Source: Alopecurus myosuroides (Eukaryota; Streptophyta; Magnoliopsida; Poales; Poaceae). From it: 64,000 nucleotides of DNA. The stretch is taken from assembly GCA_028641055.1 (NCBI GenBank), contig CM054062.1:178518726-178582725 (forward strand), in the 5' to 3' direction. The notes under the pieces were generated by a model. The model did no database searches. It saw only the letters and a program-made list of their open reading frames with translations, and had not been told where the DNA came from. The position numbers and the translations under genes are program-made. This document shows positions 45,266 through 57,100 of the stretch, piece by piece (position 1 is the stretch's first letter; the number at the start of each line of letters is the position of its first letter).

Positions 45266-45855
45266 TGTTTCCCCGGTTTTTATTTATTATTAAAATTCTG
45301 GAAATACCTCAAAAATAAAGTTTCTCGAAAAATTCCAGAAAAATTATAATAAATGTTTACATAAAAAATGAGGCAGAAAGCCACCTGGGAGACCACAGGG
45401 GGACCCACCAGTCAGGCACAACCCAGGGTGGCGCGGCCAGCCCCTGGTGGCGCCAGCACATGGTGTGGGCCCCTGGCCCTCCACTTACTCTCTCCACTGC
45501 CCAAGTCTTCCCTCTCACCTCCCAAACTGAAAAAATTTCTTGGATCCCGTGTTCTTGGTGTTCTTCCTCTCGATTTTCGATCTCCTTCTTCAGCCCATCA
45601 TTTGTGCTGATTTTTTGTGTGTTTGATCTTCGGTATTTGACTCCTCCGATGATCCAAGAAGAATTTTTTTTAGTGAAGTATTTCTTGAGTATTTTGCCAT
45701 AGTAGGTGACAGCTTATGTGAGTTTGCATGCCTGATTTGAGTAGAAATAATATAGTTTTGATGTATGTTTAACTCTCATATAAGTCCCTATGGTAGTTTC
45801 CACCTTATAGTTGCTTGAAATTAATTTTTGTGGTGATTGTTGAAAAATTTCATAG
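45266..45855 (+). other. Non-coding stretch with short GC-rich block
   Basis: 45370-45480 is GC-rich (CCAGGGTGGCGCGGCC type) resembling the LTR leader; the rest is T-rich. No supportable gene. Confidence 0.5.
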
Positions 45856-46982
45856 ATGGATAGTTACAACTTTGGTGAGATATTTAGGAGTGATGCTCCT
45901 AGAAGGACAAGGCCATCACACTTGTATACTTTAGCGAGGCCTTCATATAATGAAGACATTATTGCGTCAACTATTGATGATGTGGGAGATGACGGTATCA
46001 TTCACCCATCTAGCTTTCCTTGCCGTACATTTTTAAGATGTGTAGGTCTTTTAGAGCTTTTAAATTTCAGAACACTCAATATGGTCCAACTGTTGCATTC
46101 AAGTTATAAAGTAGTCCTATGTATTTGTCCGTGGTGGATTTTTGTACTATTATAGGTATCGATGCCACCGGGACGACGAGCAGGATTCAAGATAGACCAG
46201 CATACCTCTAGGGGATATATCGAGAGATCACCAACGATGACGGTCGCTCATCCCAGCGTGGGAAGAACATTCAACTTCCTGCTCTTAGATACTTTACTTA
46301 CTATATTGGTACTAGTATTCTTGGTAGGGAGAACACTAGCAACGTTTCTAGTTATCACCTTGCTTTCATTGATGCTGCACTGAACCGTAGCACAAAGTAT
46401 AACCTTGGTGCACTTGTTGCATGTCGCCTTGCTGCCATGGAATCCCATCAGTTTGTCACTTCTAAATCTACTTTTGATCATTTAGTATATATAGTTTTAT
46501 ATATGGATGGAGAGGAGAGAAAAGTTACTTTCCCGCAACCTGTTTTGTTTAAGATTGACAGGTCACCATGGTCGCTCTCCAAGGAGCAGGTAGACGAGCA
46601 TCTGAGAACCATGGAGTTTTACCGGCAGCAGGAGAGGCGAGACGCGCCTCCCGAGGACCACAACACGCAGTACACTGGCGCATCCTCGAGCACATATCAG
46701 GAGGAGGCTTCCTCCTCGGCATATTACGGGGGCGACACTATACCGACATCACACTCATTTATATATCATGTTCAGTCGGTTCTTTGTATATCCATCTTTT
46801 TATTTCTTTCGCTTCTTTTCTTTTCTTTCGTTTGTTTTCGTTTCATTCTCTTATTTTCTTTTTTTTATTGTTTTGTTCTTGTTTTCCAAAACACAAAAAG
46901 ACCAAAAATATTTATGTTGTTTCTCTTTGTTTGCTTCTTTAGTTCTCTATTTGGTTTGCTTTATCTTTTAGTTGCAGTTTAA
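45856..46982 (+). pseudogene. ATHILA ORF1-like protein
   Basis: Starts MDSYNFGEIFRSDAPRRTRP at 45856. A frameshift near 46060-46160, possibly an intron since CTATTATAG precedes the next piece, leads to a second part. From about 46270 (plus strand, frame of 46437) this reads YYIGTSILGRENTSNVSSYH, LAFIDAALNRSTKYNLGALV and CRLAAMESHQ. This pattern is typical of the ATHILA ORF-1 family (PF03078), a plant Athila-specific protein of unknown role. The part after VDEHLRTMEFYRQQERRD is Ser/Ala/Gln-rich and ends in a hydrophobic, probably spurious tail. At least one stop (near 46209) interrupts it. Its place downstream of gag-protease, where pol would lie, is unusual. Confidence 0.65.
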
Positions 46983-47140
46983 TATTCAAAAAACCCAAAA
47001 ATATTTTGTTTGGTTTGTTTGTTTCTCCTCTTTTGTTCTTGTTTCATTTCGAAAACCCAAAAATATTTTGCTTTGTTTGCTTGTTCTCTCTTTCTGTTAA
47101 TGCTTTAATTCAAAAACCCAAAAATATTTGTTGTTCTTCT
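46978..47140 (+). repeat. Three degenerate units with AACCCAAAAATATTT core
   Basis: Units of about 60 bases, each with (A)AAAACCCAAAAATATTT followed by a T/G-rich stretch, at about 46985, 47052 and 47113. Confidence 0.7.
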
Positions 47141-48607
47141 TTGGTTTTGTAAAGTTTGTTGCAGAGTTCAAAAGTCGTCTGTGACTCTATTGGAGCTTGG
47201 TTTTCATTATATATTATTCGAGTCACAAGTGAAGAGCAATAATGACGATCTACGACAATTCAAGTTGTGGTGAGAGGCTGGTATGAACTCTATTTGCTTT
47301 CATTTTTGTACATACATCCATCTATGTGAGTATGCTTAGTTTGTTCGTATAAGATATATGTGACTTAATGGCTGCTTAATAGTTCATGCTCTCTCATGTT
47401 TTGTTCCAATTTATTAATAGTAAATGACTTGTCATATAAATATTTGTTTGCATTGTTCTATTCATAGAAGGACATGATATTGTGGTAGCCTCCTCTAACT
47501 GTTTCATTTGAATCGACTTGGCACATGCTCACGCATGCTAAGACTGAAAACAAAAAGTCTATAAGCCTCGATGATTTATTTTGCCTTAGAGTTCTAGTAT
47601 CAATTTTATGCCTCAATTAATTTTACTTTGTCGCAAACATGATTATGATAGTTGTTGCTATCTTGGTTGTCGCTCCCTGTCTATTTGCTAGCCTTCACCT
47701 GTACTGAGTATGATCTCTACTCGTGCATCCAACTCCGAGAAACCAAAGTTTGCTAAATGTGTCCACCATACCTACCTATATTTGGTATTTAACCGCCACT
47801 CCAAGTAAATTGCTCATGTGCTACCTTTAAAACCTGCTAAAAATTATTCCTGTTTTGTGCCCCTGTTTTAGCTCATGAGGACGTAAATAGATAATCTTTA
47901 TCTCTCTTGTTGATTGGATTTCACACTCTGGACTAGTGGCTTCATCCGCTTATCCAAATGATAGAAGAGCTGGCAGCGGGGTGCCCAGCCCCAAATTAAT
48001 ACACACAAATTCTCTTCACTCTTTTTGCCCCTAATTTATCAGTCAAAGCACAATTGTGTAAACAAAAGAGAAAGAGGGATGACCTTCTACCTAGATGCGT
48101 CCTTCACACGGGAGCTGCTCTTGTGAATTCAGTTGACTTGTGACATACTGTATTGTCTATTTACCACTCGTTGACATAAGCATGCACCTCTCTCAAAATG
48201 TTTTCAATACCTCTGTTTAATAAAATAAAAAGCTCTAGCACATGAGTGATCCATGCTTCCCTCTGCGAAGGGCCTTTCTTTTACTTTTATGTTGAGTCTC
48301 CGCCATATTCATTGAGCACTTTCTTGAGAGCACAATGGTCATTCTTAGTGTGATGTGTTTGTCCCAAAGTTTGATTGATTCTGGTATAACTTTGATACTT
48401 GAATCTTTGATACCTTTACTTCTAGTCTTCCCTTGAACTTCAGAGGTGCCCTGGCATTTATGTTTTTCCCCACACTTAAGGGCAAGCGAGATACCACTTT
48501 ATCAAATCCTATTATGAATACTTCAATCTTGCAAATAGTTATGCTTCATGTTGTTTATTATTAATATGTTTGTTATCTCTTCATGGTTTGCATAGCTATT
48601 AAGTGAC
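47141..48607 (+). other. 3' non-coding region of the Athila element
   Basis: No protein on either strand. From about 48090 it matches 35864-35957 plus 40234-40690, the equivalent part of the preceding unit. It ends abruptly at 48607. Confidence 0.7.
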
Positions 48608-49250
48608 CCATTATCTGTTATAATGCTATGTGGGTAACCAAATCTGAAAATCGGCTTTTTTAAGAACTTGACTGCTGTAACCGCGTCACATTTACTGATT
48701 GGTTCCACTTCTACCTACTTTGTAAACTTGTCAACTTCCACCAGTAGATGAGTCTTTTTTATCAGCTGACCTTTTGAAAGGTCCTACCATGTCAAGTCCC
48801 CAGACGGCAAAAGGCCAAGTTATGGGAATCATGCGTAAATCCTAAGATGGCACGTGATCCTGCCTTGCATATCTTTGACACCCTTCGCACGTTCTTACTA
48901 TATGTTCTGCATCAGCGTTTGCAGTTAACCAAAAAAATCCATGTCTGAAAGCTTTATTGACCAAAGATATGGAACTTGCAAGGTGGCCGCAATCTCCTGA
49001 GTGGATTTCTCTTAAAATTTGACACCCTTCTTCTCGAGAGACACATCTCTGAAAAATTCCAGCCGCACTTCGCTTGTGTAACTCACCATTGATAATTGTA
49101 TATGACTTTGACCTTCTTGTAACCTGATGAGCGATAACCTCGTTCTGCGGGAGCTCACCTCTCATAAGGTATGCCAGATATGGTTCAATCCACTCTGGGA
49201 TTGTATGCAGAGCGGCTACCAATTCTCACTTTGGATCTGGATTTGCTAGG
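48608..49250 (-). pseudogene. Tat2 integrase, truncated
   Basis: Minus strand, two or three frames: HKRSAAGIFQRCVSREEG, HSGDCGHLASSISLVNKAFR (zinc region; one His replaced by Leu), then EPISKCDAVTAVKFLKKPIF and FGYPHSIITDNG at 48608. The second catalytic Asp is kept, unlike Tat1. The sequence is broken by frameshifts near 48845 and 48720 and then cut. Confidence 0.85.
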
Positions 49251-50160
49251 TCTTCCTCTGTTGGGACTTTAACTAACGGGCTATGAATTTCATCCAGAAA
49301 AACATTTGGTGGAACTTGCTTTTTCTAGGCACCTAGACGAGCCAGTGCGTCAGCTGCTTCATTGAGACGTCGGTCAATATGATCAACTTGATATCCTTGG
49401 AAGTGTCCAGCCAGCTGCGTAACCGCCCGTCTATATGCTGCCATAACTGGGTCTTTAGAATCCCAGGTTCCTGTGACTTGTTGAGAAACAAGATCAGAAT
49501 CACCCAAACATCGAACCCGGGTTATGCTCATCTCTTTCGCAATTCGAAGCACATGGAGCAAAGCTTCATACTCTGCTGCATTATTAGTGCATTTAAATGA
49601 AATTTGTAAGTCATAGCGAAACTTATCTCCTCTTGGGGATGTTAACACCACACCAGCTCCTGAACCTTCCAGTTGTCGAGACCCATTGAGATGCATAGTC
49701 CAGTACTTAGTATCTGGTTTACCCGGTGGAACCTGTAATTGTGTCCAGTCATTTATGAACTCGATCAGGTCCTGAGTTTTTATTGCGGCCCATGGCTCAT
49801 ATTTGATATGATATGACCCCGTCTCAATAGCCCACTTGGAAACTCTCCCTGTTGCTTCTCTGTTTTGAATAATATCGGACAAAGGTGCTGAACTAACCAC
49901 GGTAATAGGATGTTCCTGAAAATAATTCTTCAGCTTACGACTAGCCATGAATACTCCAAAAACTAGCTTCGGCCAATGTGGGTAACGCTGTTTAGACTCT
50001 GTCACGACCTCGCTCACATAGTAAACCGGCCGTTGGACAAGGCCTTCTTTACCTTCCAGCTTACGTTCGACAACTACCACCGCACTGACCGCCCTGTTAC
50101 TTGCTGCTATGTATAGTAACATGGGCTCTTTCTTCTCAGGCGCAGCCAATATAGGTGCGT
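49251..50160 (-). pseudogene. Tat2 RNase H and second RNase H
   Basis: A 274-codon frame (50149-49325): KEPMLLYIAASNRAVSAVVV and PHWPKLVFGVFMASRKLKNY, then the extra RNase H with MHLNGSRQLEGSGAGVV, NNAAEYEALLHVLRIAKEMS and LNEAADALARLG. The Asp of the usual FDGS motif is Asn here (HLNGS), probably a loss of activity. A stop after LGA separates it from integrase. Confidence 0.87.
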
Positions 50161-51134
50161 TGGAAAGTTGTTTTTCAGGGCCTCCAATGCCTCATCAGCC
50201 TCTTGATTCCACACAAAGGTGTCCGTTTTCTTCAACAGTCGGTATAAGGGTATAGCCTTTTTGCCTAGTCTGCTTATAAACCGGCTCAAGGCAGCAACGC
50301 AACCTGTCAGTTTCTGAACGTCCTTCAGGCAAACAGGCTTTTTTAGGCTATGTATGGCCTGAATTTTTTCCGGGTTTGCTTCAATACCTCTCTCTGAAAT
50401 AATGAAACCCAGTAACTTTCCAGCTGATACTCCAAAGACACATTTTGTTGGATTGAGCTTCATCTGGTACTTGCGTAAGCTGGCGAACGTCTCTTCTAGG
50501 TTTGAGATCAAAGTGTCACCTTTTTGGGATTTGACTACTATGTCATCCACATAAGCGTGCACGTTTCGCCCAACCTGACTTTCCAAACAATTCTGGATAC
50601 ACCTTTGATAAGTTGCCCCTGCATTTTTCAAACCGAAGGGCATTGACGTATAACAAAATGCTCCAAAAGGAGTAATGAATGAGGTCTTCTCTTGATCCTC
50701 TTTCTTCATTTTGATTTGATGATAACCTGAGTAGGCATCCTGGAAACATAGAAATTCGCAACCAGCCGTAGAGTGTATAATATGATCGATACGGGGTAAA
50801 GCGAACGAGTCTTTAGGACATGCTTTGTTCAATCTGTGTAATCTATGCACATTCTCTAGGTTCCGTTCTTCTTGAGGACAAGAACTGGATTGGCTAACCA
50901 GTTTGGGTGTAATACTTCTACTATGAACCCTGCTGCGAGTAACCTGGCTATCTCTTCTCCAATTGCTTCCCTTCTTTCATCATTGAAACGACGGAGGAAC
51001 TGACGAATAGGTTTCAGGTTAGGATCCACATTTAAACTGTGCTCAACAAGTTCCCTTGGGACACCTGGCATGTCAGAAGGTTTCCATGCAAAGATGTCCC
51101 AATTCTCACGGAGGAACTTGATGAGCGCGCTTTC
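50107..51134 (-). pseudogene. Tat2 reverse transcriptase
   Basis: After the amber stop at 51135-51137 the frame continues ESALIKFLRENWDIFAWKPS, MPGVPRELVEHSLN, then after a frameshift near 50856 DAYSGYHQIKMKKEDQEK, PFGLKNAGATYQR and YVDDIVVKSQKGDTL. Lys follows SQ where Tat1 has the shared TAA. It ends in RNase H with another frameshift near 50150. Confidence 0.88.
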
Positions 51135-51884
51135 CTATTTTTCTGTCATGTGAGCCCCCACGCTGAACTGCTTAGATGAGTCACCGGGGGTAAAGTCCAC
51201 CAGCTTGGTGTCTTGAGCAGACTTAAATTTTAACTTAGACTCAGCTGATGGCTTTTTGAGCGAGGTCATGTCTTCTCGATCAACTTGCAGTTTATACAAT
51301 TTCAACTCCTCTTCTGCACAAGCGGTCTCTGCGTATGTGGCATCACCTTCCTCACACTCCAAAGCTATATCTTTGTCACCATTGACAGTAATATTTCCAT
51401 GGGGACCTGACATTTTCAGCTTGAGGTAAACGTAGCAAGGTATGGCCATAAATTTGGCATAAGCTGGCCGTCCGAACAAAGCATGGTACGGACTTTTGAA
51501 CTTGACCACTTCAAATGCTAACATCTCTGTCCTATAATTTTCAAATACTCCAAAAACAACTTCAAGGAATATCTTTCCGATAGGTTGTGCAGACTTACCA
51601 GGTACAATCCCATGAAACATAGTTGATGATGGCTGAAGTTGTTTCTCTTGCAGGTTCATCCTTTTGAACGTATCATAATAAAGTATGTTTATACTGCTTC
51701 CTCCATCCATCAATACTTTGTCTAACTTGTATCCTCCAACTTGTGGAGCCCCAACTAGATCTACTCCTCCTGGATTATTAACTCGTGGATGATGATCGGC
51801 CCGAGTCCAGGTTATGGGTTGTTCTGACCAGTTAAGCCACCTAGGAACAGCAGGAGCCACTGTATTGACAATGTGTTTCTGCAC
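51135..51884 (-). pseudogene. Tat2 aspartic protease
   Basis: A 249-codon open frame with VLMDGGSSINILYYDTFKRM (active site) and PYHALFGRPAYAKFM, ending GAHMTEK then TAG at 51135-51137. Both Tat1 copies end the protease frame at the same codon with the same TAG. Confidence 0.88.
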
Positions 51885-54605
51885 CTTGCGTTCTCTTCTG
51901 CATGAACTGGTAGTGAATACATGATACTGTACCGAGCTTAACTGCTTTGGATTTGTTTGAAAAATAGAATTTCCTCCTTGGTGACTATTCCCTGGTTACC
52001 CTGGCCATGATGACTCGGATTATGATTTCTAGGTCTAGAGTTGCCAGCTCCCGGGTGTCCACCTCCCATATTTCCTGGGTTGCCACCTCCATTGTTTCCT
52101 GGTCCATAGTTGTTACTTCCGCTAGGTCTAAAACCCTGCATGATGAAACAGTTTTCCCAAGAATGATTTGCTAACTTTCCGTTTTTGCTGTGTCGAGGAC
52201 ATGGGCCCTTCAGAGCCTGCTGAGCCTGCGCAAAGCTGTTTGGTCAAAAATTTGATTTCCTCTCAAGTTGTTGCCCTGACGTCAGTTTCTGTAACATGTA
52301 TTCATGTTTGCCACTAGATCCGAGGCTCCTTCTCCATTTTTGCGCTTGTTATTACTCTGGTTCTGAGGGTTGCTGTTGCTCTGATTCGGGTTCTGGCTTC
52401 CCTTGGTCCCAATTTTCTTTCCCTTCGCAGACTTCTCATCATCTGAGTCTGCATCCTTTGTTTTGTCAGATTCCGCATACTTAGTCATGGCATCCATCAA
52501 CTCACTGATATCACTTACGTATCGCTTGATGCGTCCTAGCTTATGCTTCAACGGGTCAAATCTGCAATTTCTTTCTAATGCTATGACTGCCTGCTGAGCG
52601 GTGAGTCTGACAGATGAATGCATAATTTCCCCGACACGCCGAGACCGGTGCTGGGCAGACTCCCCTTCCTTCTGAACACGATTTTCCAGGTCTATAATAG
52701 TCGTTGTTCGCTTACATGTTCCCTAAAATATTTTGATGAACTGGTCCTTCAGCTCCTGCCAGCTATTAATTGAATTTGCGGGCAAGTTCTTTAACCAGGA
52801 CTTCGCAGGTCCTTCCAACATCACGCTTAAGTACCGTTCGCATACTGCGTCACTTACGTCCACTATTTCCATGGCCATCTCATAGCCTTCTATCCAATCC
52901 GCGGGCTCCATGTCTGGCGTATAGTTTACAACTCTGTGAGGTCCTTTAAAATCAGCCGGTATTCTCTCGTTCCTGATCGCCGGACCGAGACACTGGATGC
53001 CAATCCTGCAAGACCCAGTCGGGGCAAGGTTCGAAACCGCATTCTGAACCGGGGGTTGAAGATGATCCGGATTTCTGTCGTCTCGTTCCGCAACTCTGTG
53101 TCCTATATTTATAACTCCAAGCGCATAGGATACGACCTGCCTGCGTGGGATTGGTTGATGTCGGTTTGTGTTGCTAGAGCCCGCCGGGACCGGTGAATTT
53201 CCATGGCGACTTCTTGGCAAGGAATTCCTGCTATTGTAAGGAGTTGAGTGTATCCTGTCCTGGTTACTGTAATTCATCTGCTGAACCACTGCTGTTTGCA
53301 ACATCTCGATTGCCCTCCGAGTTTCAATTCCAATAGGATCATTGGGGTTGACTGGAATCCGTGCCAAACTATTTGTTGCTGCCCAAATATTATCCATTGG
53401 ATTGTTGAAATGAACTGGTGGCATATGAAACCTTTCCCGTAGAGGCTGTGCCAGGACTGGAACAGGATTCGGGTTACCATGCAACTGGATAGGTGGCTAG
53501 AAACTTGCCGGATGAGCTGGAACTGGAGCAACTGGTGGGTTCATAACGTGAACCGGCTGAGCTGGGTTAGGTGCCCCGGGCGTCCCAACCGGGGACGCGA
53601 ACAGGTTCTGAAGGTTGGTAGGTCCCAACCCTGCGCCGAATTTGTTGTTCAACCGGGTATGATAACGCCTGTTCTGTATTGAAGCTAACCCCCTCTGTCT
53701 GATGAATCCCCTCTCTATCTCCAGACGCGTTGCTTCCTCCAAGACCTCTGACCGAGCTTTGTTTATACATGCTACCTATTTTTCGATCTCCCGACGGGCA
53801 CAAGTTATTTCCTGTCGAAACCTCTCGATCTCTGCCTTACGCTGTACTATGTTCTCTGGGGTAATAGTTAATCCATCGCAGATATCAGCTTGATCCTTGG
53901 GTTATAAGATGGGGGCGCTATTAAGTCAATCATTGTCTCGGCCGGCCCAGAGTTAGTTGGGCCGAGTCCTGTTGAACGCGGTTCTGTTGGTCCGACTGGG
54001 GCTACCGTTGGGCCCGTTGATGCTGCTCCTGCGCCTCCCGGTCCTCCTGGAACTGGATTCGAAGTTAAAACAATGTCTGTAATTAAATTGCCACTAGCGT
54101 CATACCTGGGCTCCGTAGGTCGTGCTGGTCCAGCCATATAAACAGTTGCATGATGAGTTGTTTCCGTTAGGCTCTGCAGATCTGGTTCAAGGTCTCCCCC
54201 CAACCAGTCTTCCAAGAGCTTGTGGATGGATCCTGTTTCGTCACGGTCATCATTGTTTCCAACTGAAGATTCACCATCAGAGTATATCATCGTAGCCTCC
54301 TCCGAGACTGAGTCTGACTGCTGGTCTGTGTCCGTTCCTCCTACGAAGCCAACAAAAACGTGGATGCCACCAAAGGGGACTCGAAATCCTGACTCCACTG
54401 ATGCGAACTCTGGACCCCACGTGTCATGGTTGTAGTAGTTTCCACGCCGGCTCCTCCTGAGCCGGCCTATCGCGAGCTTCTCGATCCCTGGTAAGGCTCC
54501 TTCCGAAAAGACGACGCTTCCACGAGAAGGCCCCACGGTGGGCGCCAACTGTCGTGGTGTTGTTACAGCAAGTGTCCTCATGTGAGAACTAGATTGCGAG
54601 GCCAT
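51885..54605 (-). pseudogene. Tat2 gag
   Basis: Frame opens at ATG 54605, inside the LTR, passes through the primer-binding site (54530-54548) and continues EGALPGIEKLAIGRLRRSRR to a stop at 53868-53870. Later parts are in other frames: SVMLEGPAKSWLKNLPANSI, LDSLKDQ-like region at 52723-52850, and the Gln/Asn-rich tail and Gly/Asn/Pro-rich end (52141-51938). Frameshifts occur near 53870, 52720, 52270 and 51930. Same domain order as Tat1. Confidence 0.83.
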
Positions 54606-55174
54606 TGCTACTGAGCGAAACTTCGAAAGGGTTAAGGTGGAAATGAGAGACGCGAGTTTACCCAGGTTCGGCCCCTCCATTGAGGGTAAAACCTACTCCT
54701 GCCTTCTTACTATCAGGAAACAAGGTCTCGATTACAAAGGGCGATTCCGGCTCTCGATGTCTCGAGTTACCTTGCTATTGACCTAGAGCTTGTCTTTCTA
54801 CGTTCAGGAGCTCGCCTTATACAGTGTCTAGTCCCCGGGTTACAAAGGATCCGGGTTATACCCGTTATAGGAGTCCTAGTCAGATCCGGTTCTAGGTCAT
54901 CCTGTGCCGGTTCTCCCCATGACCTGGTCGTCTCCGTCCGGCCTTGGGCTGACCTCCAGGCCTTGGGCCCTTACGCCTCCCAACTAAGACTCTGGGACGG
55001 TCCTCTGTCTTCTCCGGGTTACGGACTTGGTAACCCGGGCCTCCTTTCTACAGAGTGACCATCATGATTCGGATCTCCTTACTATAAACAAAACCAACCA
55101 TCTTGAGGCCCATTAAGTAGATTCCGGTTTATATGAGGGGTTGGTGAGGCTCTCCCTCACCTATTCCCCCAACA
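54550..55174 (-). repeat. Tat2 5' LTR
   Basis: 625 bp, TGTTGGGGG...CACGACA on the minus strand. The TATA box is degenerate (CTGTATAAGG near 54811-54825). The in-LTR ATG at 54605 is kept 56 bases before the LTR end, the same spacing as in Tat1. Confidence 0.88.
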
Positions 55175-57100
55175 ATTCCTCAATGGGATGGCTTGTGTCT
55201 CAAGAGGATAGAGGTTGTAGTATTCATGTGTGCTTCAGAGGGGCTGCATACCAAATGGCATCTCACTATGCTTGGTGAATCAGTATGGGTTTTGGTTTGG
55301 ATGAGTAAAAATTAGAAAGATAGCTAAAGGAGGTTCCTACTCAAACACAACAGATCAAGAAAACTCATCTTACAAACTACATCTAACACACAATATTCAC
55401 ACCAAACAACAAGGCTTTTAGAAAACAAACTAATATTGTCATACCACACTCATTGGTATGATCAATACACTAACACATTACGTTGTTCTAACAAAGTAAC
55501 TAGATTGGTGGTCTCATCTATATCTTCTTTAATTTCTTCAAATTATTATCTCCATGTCTTGAGGTGTTCTTGATTGTTGTGAAGTATTTTTTTCTTCAAG
55601 TTCTTCAATAATTCTTGAGTGTAGGTCTTCATGTGGTGAAAATACTTCTTGTACTTCATGGTATGGTCTTCAACAATCATGCCTTGATGGTATTCAAGAA
55701 GTAGGTCATCTATAACAGGAGAAGAAGATTTTGAAGGTGAATAATAGATGACAGGATATGAGAAAGATTTAAGATGATTGTTTTATTTCTAGAAAGTTTG
55801 AACATAGTAAATTTTTAATCCTAGGGTCTTTTTCAAACTTAGGGTCTCAAATTCTACAGGCAACACAATGCTATGATACCATTTTGTAGCGTTCCCACAT
55901 TTAAATAATGCAAGAACATATGTGTTGGTGTGCTAGTCCCTGGATCAATTGCTAACACCACAATACAAAATGAAATATCATCCAAATGCATCAAATTCTA
56001 TTATATCACATGATCCAGTCTTTACAAAATAGTATTACAACTTGCATAGTCTTAGAAGATTAGCAGAAAACAAAGAAATACATCGGAAAACATAGTACAA
56101 AACATTGAGGCCATCTTCTTCATGTGCCATAGGAAAAACATGTTGGCGATAGTCTCGAGATCCCTAACGAAATCCTCACTCGTCTTTAAAATCATCTGCA
56201 GGATGGAATATGCAGCCACAAGGGAGTCAATACAATTTAATGTATTGGCAAGTAACACTATGGTGGATATAAATGGCAAGACTAATGCTACATGCTTATT
56301 TGGCTGAGTGGAGTTTTGGCTAATTTTGCATAAAGATAGTTTTCTCCTATCTCTTTTGTATAACAAACTTTTCTTTCAAAAGGGTGGCCTCATTGGACTA
56401 AGATCCAAGCACCACAACTAATGTTCACTTGGTCAAATTTTACTTATTGAAAATGGTGATGTGATTCTTCCGTCCATCCTTGTCCAGCTGCTCATAGTTG
56501 TCCGTAACCGGGGACATGACTAAGATCTTAGTTTGTTGACTATGCAGAGTTTGTGCACTTTCACCTTCAGACTCAAATCAGCCCAAACATCGTATACACT
56601 CTGAGTGCATTAAGGAAAGGAGAAGATTGAGACGAGATCTTTCAGAAACAAGAATTCAACCCAATGGCAAGACCCGTTCCACCTATAATTATGCTACATC
56701 TGCTTGTCAAGCCTAGGCTGAATCTACACAACTTAGTTGATCAAGACAGAGCCCATATGACTAAAGTCTGCACTGGAAGCAATCTAAACTTGGGGAACAT
56801 CATAATCACTTTGTTCCTGCGTGGCATTCCTTCAAGTGAACTCCCCTCGGGGAGACACTCACCTATCAACAGCCCCGCATTACCATTCCACCCAGGTGGT
56901 TCATTGAAGTTGTTACTTAGAATTTTTCCACAACATCAAGTAAAACAATTTTTGTAGCAAGGCTAAGAATCCATTAAGTACCAAGACTTCAAAAGTAAAA
57001 ATATATAAGGATGGATACACACTACTAGGATATAGCATAGATTAATATAACTTACTAAAATTTCCTATCATGCATACTACTCAAAATCAACTAATGCATA
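55175..57100 (-). mobile_element. Remnant of a minus-strand gypsy-type element: leader, primer site and LTR
   Basis: Minus strand reads LTR end GCTACA at 55885, spacer AAA, then TGGTATCATAGC (55881-55870), one base off the usual Met-tRNA primer site TGGTATCAGAGC. 55175-55869 would be the leader and gag start, with no convincing protein. 55885-57100 is the LTR side, with GGAATATGCAGCCAC and TTGGCAAGT motifs also found in the family-L LTR near 21540, so it may be a diverged relative. The far LTR end is not clear. Cut on the left by Tat2. Confidence 0.5.
55870..55881 (-). other. Met-tRNA-type primer-binding site
   Basis: TGGTATCATAGC on the minus strand, 3 bases from a CA-ending LTR terminus at 55885. 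Confidence 0.55.

Larger units (their letters stand above)
40814..48607 (+). mobile_element. Athila-type element with gag-protease but no polymerase, 3' end cut
   Basis: 5' LTR 40814-42156, primer site 42168-42186, gag-protease 42244-44899, non-coding to 45855, ATHILA ORF1-like frame 45856-46982, non-coding 3' part to 48607. No RT, RNase H or integrase motif is seen in any frame. The 3' part matches 40234-40813 but stops at AGCTATTAAGTGAC (48607), before its polypurine tract and LTR, where the Tat2 element begins. It is non-autonomous and shares its LTR with the preceding remnant. Confidence 0.85.
48608..55174 (-). mobile_element. Tat2: second Tat-lineage gypsy element, 5' part only
   Basis: Minus strand. 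5' LTR 54550-55174 (625 bp; starts TGTTGGGGGAATAGG at 55174), primer site, gag, protease, RT, RNase H, second RNase H and integrase up to 48608. It is cut inside integrase, just after SIITDNG, at a junction with Athila sequence, so the 3' part with the antisense gene is missing. Same family as Tat1 but clearly diverged. Because one end is lost, no target duplication can be checked. Confidence 0.9.

Noticed and set aside
46768..46982. Hydrophobic Phe/Ser-rich frames suggesting an envelope-like membrane protein
   Set aside because: Several overlapping frames are all Phe/Leu/Ser-rich because the DNA is a T-rich tract; no signal peptide or conserved pattern.
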